64,000 bases of DNA from Thunnus maccoyii. Taxonomy: Eukaryota; Chordata; Actinopteri; Scombriformes; Scombridae. Each line of letters starts with the position of its first letter. Positions within the stretch are counted from its first letter, which is position 1. The position numbers and the translations under genes were made by a program. The stretch spans positions 23,055,001 to 23,119,000 of the forward strand of contig NC_056539.1 in NCBI RefSeq assembly GCF_910596095.1, read 5' to 3'. The notes under the pieces were generated by a model, which saw only the letters and a list, made by a program, of their open reading frames with translations, was not told where the DNA came from and did not search any database. Below are positions 60,801 through 64,000 of this stretch, piece by piece.

Positions 60801-61575
60801 TGAAGGAGAATAGAGGACAAAAAACAAACAAACAAGCAAAAAAAAAACAACAAAAAAAAGAATGTCTAATTAATCAAACAGAAGAAAAACATTTACAAGT
60901 ATCATTAAAATATCCGTAAGTAGGCCCTTAAAGGCAGCGAAAGAAATAAACTTATCCAGTTTTAGTGTTTTTTTGTAACAAATTCCAATCATTAGCAGCA
61001 GCAGACGGGAATGACAACAGGCCAAAGGATGTGTTGGATTTAGGAGCATTTACTCTGATGTAAGAGGAAGGCCGCATATTGTACATGGCCACAAATATTG
61101 GTTGCAATATATATATATGTACTAACCATAAAAAATCTTTGATTTCAACAAAACAATTATAGGAATGGAGATCACTTAGTCACACACATGGTGCACTGTT
61201 TTCTGTTAACTAAATACAACCACATTGACCTCGAATGGCTGTTAGTTTCCTGCCTCATCGTGAGTAATGTAAGCAAATGTCTGCAAGTATATAATTCTTT
61301 CTGGTGACATTCTGGGGCTAATCTTGGGCAGGTGTAAAAACACGTGCAGCGGCAATATTCTTTATTAATTCTCAAGGTGTTATGCCACAGACCAGCCCTA
61401 TAACCCCGAATGTCTGTCTGTCACTGACTGACTGATTCACTGAGTGATGAAGTTACACCATTGGTCGGTATTGGCTGTTGCTCTTTCAAAATGAACTGGC
61501 GCAATTTCAATTTCGTTCTCAGGGGGTGTTTACAGTGGAGCTCCTAGCACAGAGTGAGCGCAGTCCTGAAATAGG

Positions 61576-61976
61576 TTTTAAAGGACTAGTGTGTGGGATT
61601 TAGTGGCATCTCTCAGTAAGGTTGCAGATTGCAACCAAATGAATACCCCTCCCATCCTCCTCCCCTTCCAAGCGTGTATGAGAACCTAGGGTGGCCACGA
61701 AACTTGCGAAAAATGCAAAAGGCCCTCTTTAGAGCCAGTGTTTGTGTTGTCCTTTCAGGGCTACTGTAGAAACATGGCGGGCAACATGGCAGGCTCTGTG
61801 AAAGATGACCCGCTCCCTTTGTAGATATAAAGGGCTCATTCTAAGTTAACGAAAACACAACAATTCTTATTTTCAGGTGATAATACACCAATTAAAACAT
61901 ATTGAATATTATATTCCATTTCTGCCAAGTTCGTCCAACTAGATGCCACTTAATTCTACACCCTGCACCTTTAAAA
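61576..61976. mobile_element. MITE with inverted ends (TTTTAAAGG..AGTGGCATCT)
   Basis: The left end reads TTTTAAAGGACTAGTGTGTG, then ATTTAGTGGCATCT. The right end, read on the other strand, is TTTTAAAGGTGCAGGGTGTA, then AATTAAGTGGCATCT. The 401-bp interior is noncoding. This terminal sequence is one I recognise as widespread in percomorph fish. Confidence 0.8.
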
Positions 61977-64000
61977 ACACACATTTACCGACCGAAGCGT
62001 CTCACATGGAGGCGCCGACACTGACAGGAGTACCAACCAAGAGATGCGACAGATCAATTTTACCAGCCAGCATGATGGTTAGCAGCTAGTTAGCATGGCT
62101 AGCATTGTTAGCATAGCGGTGCCATGCTGTGTGCAGCCCAAAGACTGTATAAAAATAAGGTGTAGCTGCATTGTTTCCGGCACTGTGCTGTGCAGGTGAC
62201 AGGTGTGTTCACGGTGTTTGTTGGCTCTGACAGACGCTGTGGATATAAAGTCACACAGCTGACACACTGTTAGCCTAGAATGCTAATCCTACGTAAATAT
62301 ATGGATGAGACCTCAGACATCCGTAGATAGAATCAGATGAAAGAGCAGGGGGAGTTAACAGATAATTAGAATAGTTATAATTAAAATTAGCTCTCTTTAA
62401 CATCCCAAGATATGTGTGGAAAGTATGATTCTTTCAACTACATTTATACCAATTCCAGAAAAACATACTTTCTACAGTTTTTTTTTGACAATTTCTAATA
62501 TTTAGATTAAAAGTTTAGATTAAAATCTCACTTTTCAACCTTTTTAGGGTTTACTTAAAGGTAAAGGTAGGAGGGAAAAGCAGCAAACAATCACCAGTAG
62601 TGTCACTCAAAATAGTTAGCATATAAAGGGAAATAAGCATTTAGATTTGAAGCTGGAATTTATTTCAGCTGATGATTGCATTAATTAACAACCAACACCT
62701 CCTACCTTTCACGCACTGTATTTTCTAGAAAAACAAATATAGCACACTTTTCTTTGACATAAACATATTGTCGCATCATTTTTAACTGTGGCAGTCCTAC
62801 TCCCACCTCTGCAAGTGTGTCCAAAGTGTAACAACAGTGTAGGTTGTTTTAGTGTGCGTGTCCTAAGGGACAGCCTGCTAACTAGCGACCAACACGGACA
62901 CCCACTCCTCTGGTCAGAAGAGCTGGAAACTCATCATTAGATCATTTTAATGAGAGGTGAGACTGCAGGTTCCAACCACTGCTCCCCTACTTGGCTGGCC
63001 CAATTAGTGCAGATAATCAACCCAAATCATCACCAAGCCAAAGCCTCCACTTATATCCCCCCCCTCCCCCTGCACCCACCCCGGCCAGATTACCTGCCTC
63101 ACTGTGGGCCTTAATTAGATATTACTCAACAATGGCAGACTGTGATCACCACACATGCACACCAACACTTAAACAACACTCACTCATGCACATGTGCAAG
63201 CGCATGAGCACATACACATAACACACAACACAAGGGCTCATTTCCTTTGTTTGGAGAGTTAAATCACAAAAAATAGAAAAAGAGAACTCTCAAAGATGAA
63301 GAAAATAATTTCAGGTTAGGACCGAATCGGGATTTCCTTCACCCAATCAAAAAGGAGATGTATTAAATAATTCTGATTTTGTCCATGTTTGTGAATCCAG
63401 TAATATGTTCGTCCATGAACATTCAGCCAAATTATATCTGTAAATATAGTCAAGTCAGAACATGCAGAACAGATTCAGGCATGCCGAGTTCCACTCTTGG
63501 ACGCAAACTCTGCCCCATCTCTTCATGTTTGCATGTCATCTTGTTTCCTGTTTCTGTTGTAGCTGTAGACAGTAGAGAGGGAGAGTTATCCCATCTGGCT
63601 ACCAGCATACTGACTCACTCACAAGTCGGTCACAGTGGTCTACACTTATTTAAACTCTGGAATAGTGGAACCAGAAATTGGGTTTAGATCTCTACAGGGG
63701 ATCATTGGCTGAGAAATACCATACATATGGACCTTAAAGGAAATTCAATTTATTTTTTCAACCTGGCAATTTTGGCCCATAAACTGTAGAAACTCAGATA
63801 TGGTGTACAGTAAATGAAGTCAACCATAGTTTTCTGAGGGTATGTTCTGATGTTCGGGGTTTGCAGCTCGCCACCCTCTTTGCTAGTTACTAGCACACGG
63901 AAATCCAAATTTGCCCAAAGGGGATGAAGTCCGGGGAACGAGTGGTAAACACTATGGAAACTGGAAAGGCTGAGACACATGTTCATCAAGCCTAAACAAA

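Larger units (their letters stand above)
59941..64000. other. dennd1b intron continuing past the right edge
   Basis: Apart from the repeats listed, no exon is supported in this 4-kb stretch. I looked on the - strand for the exon preceding FIDGRLAK and found none with both a frame and splice sites. A GC-richer block at about 62860-63130, with several AATTA motifs, may be regulatory. Confidence 0.5.

Overview
This is vertebrate nuclear DNA, almost certainly from a ray-finned (teleost) fish. Short exons with GT/AG borders are scattered through AT-rich introns, and there are many (CA)n and (GA)n tracts, short inverted-repeat transposons, a Tc1-like remnant and a tRNA-derived SINE of fish type. 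A percomorph is my guess, but the window does not prove it. I spliced all genes by hand from reading frame, exon phase and splice sites. Homologous proteins were compared from memory, with no database search.

Layout: (1) nphs2 (podocin), + strand, 385-4316, complete in 7 coding exons. (2) axdnd1 (axonemal dynein light chain domain protein), - strand, 17670-5067, complete in 26 coding exons that keep one frame for 997 codons. It converges on nphs2. (3) A 757-bp head-to-head interval, 17671-18427, holding a perfect RFX X-box. (4) crb1 (Crumbs 1), + strand, 18428-38962: 16 EGF repeats, 3 laminin-G domains, one membrane segment and the 37-residue-type Crumbs tail ending ERLI. (5) dennd1b, - strand, entering from the right edge; its last 8 coding exons (59940-44460) are present and the DENN domain lies outside the window. 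NPHS2-AXDND1 and CRB1-DENND1B are each neighbours in human but lie apart on 1q; here they are joined.

The crb1 locus is the most interesting part. An alternative first exon with a signal peptide (26319-26370) lies upstream of exon 6, below NRL-like and CRX-like sites. An alternative C terminus (34931-35050) is made by reading through the exon 12 donor. Together they predict a fish counterpart of the short retinal isoform CRB1-B. In addition, the last crb1 intron contains a complete three-exon CRB3-like gene (37429-38561, 121 residues) with its own signal peptide, Thr-rich ectodomain, membrane segment, Crumbs-type juxtamembrane sequence, C-terminal ERLV and poly(A) signal. Its internal junction shares phase with the crb1 terminal junction, so the two sets of terminal exons could in principle be exchanged.

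The rest is intron, UTR and repeats. No CRISPR arrays or canonical tRNA/rRNA genes were seen.
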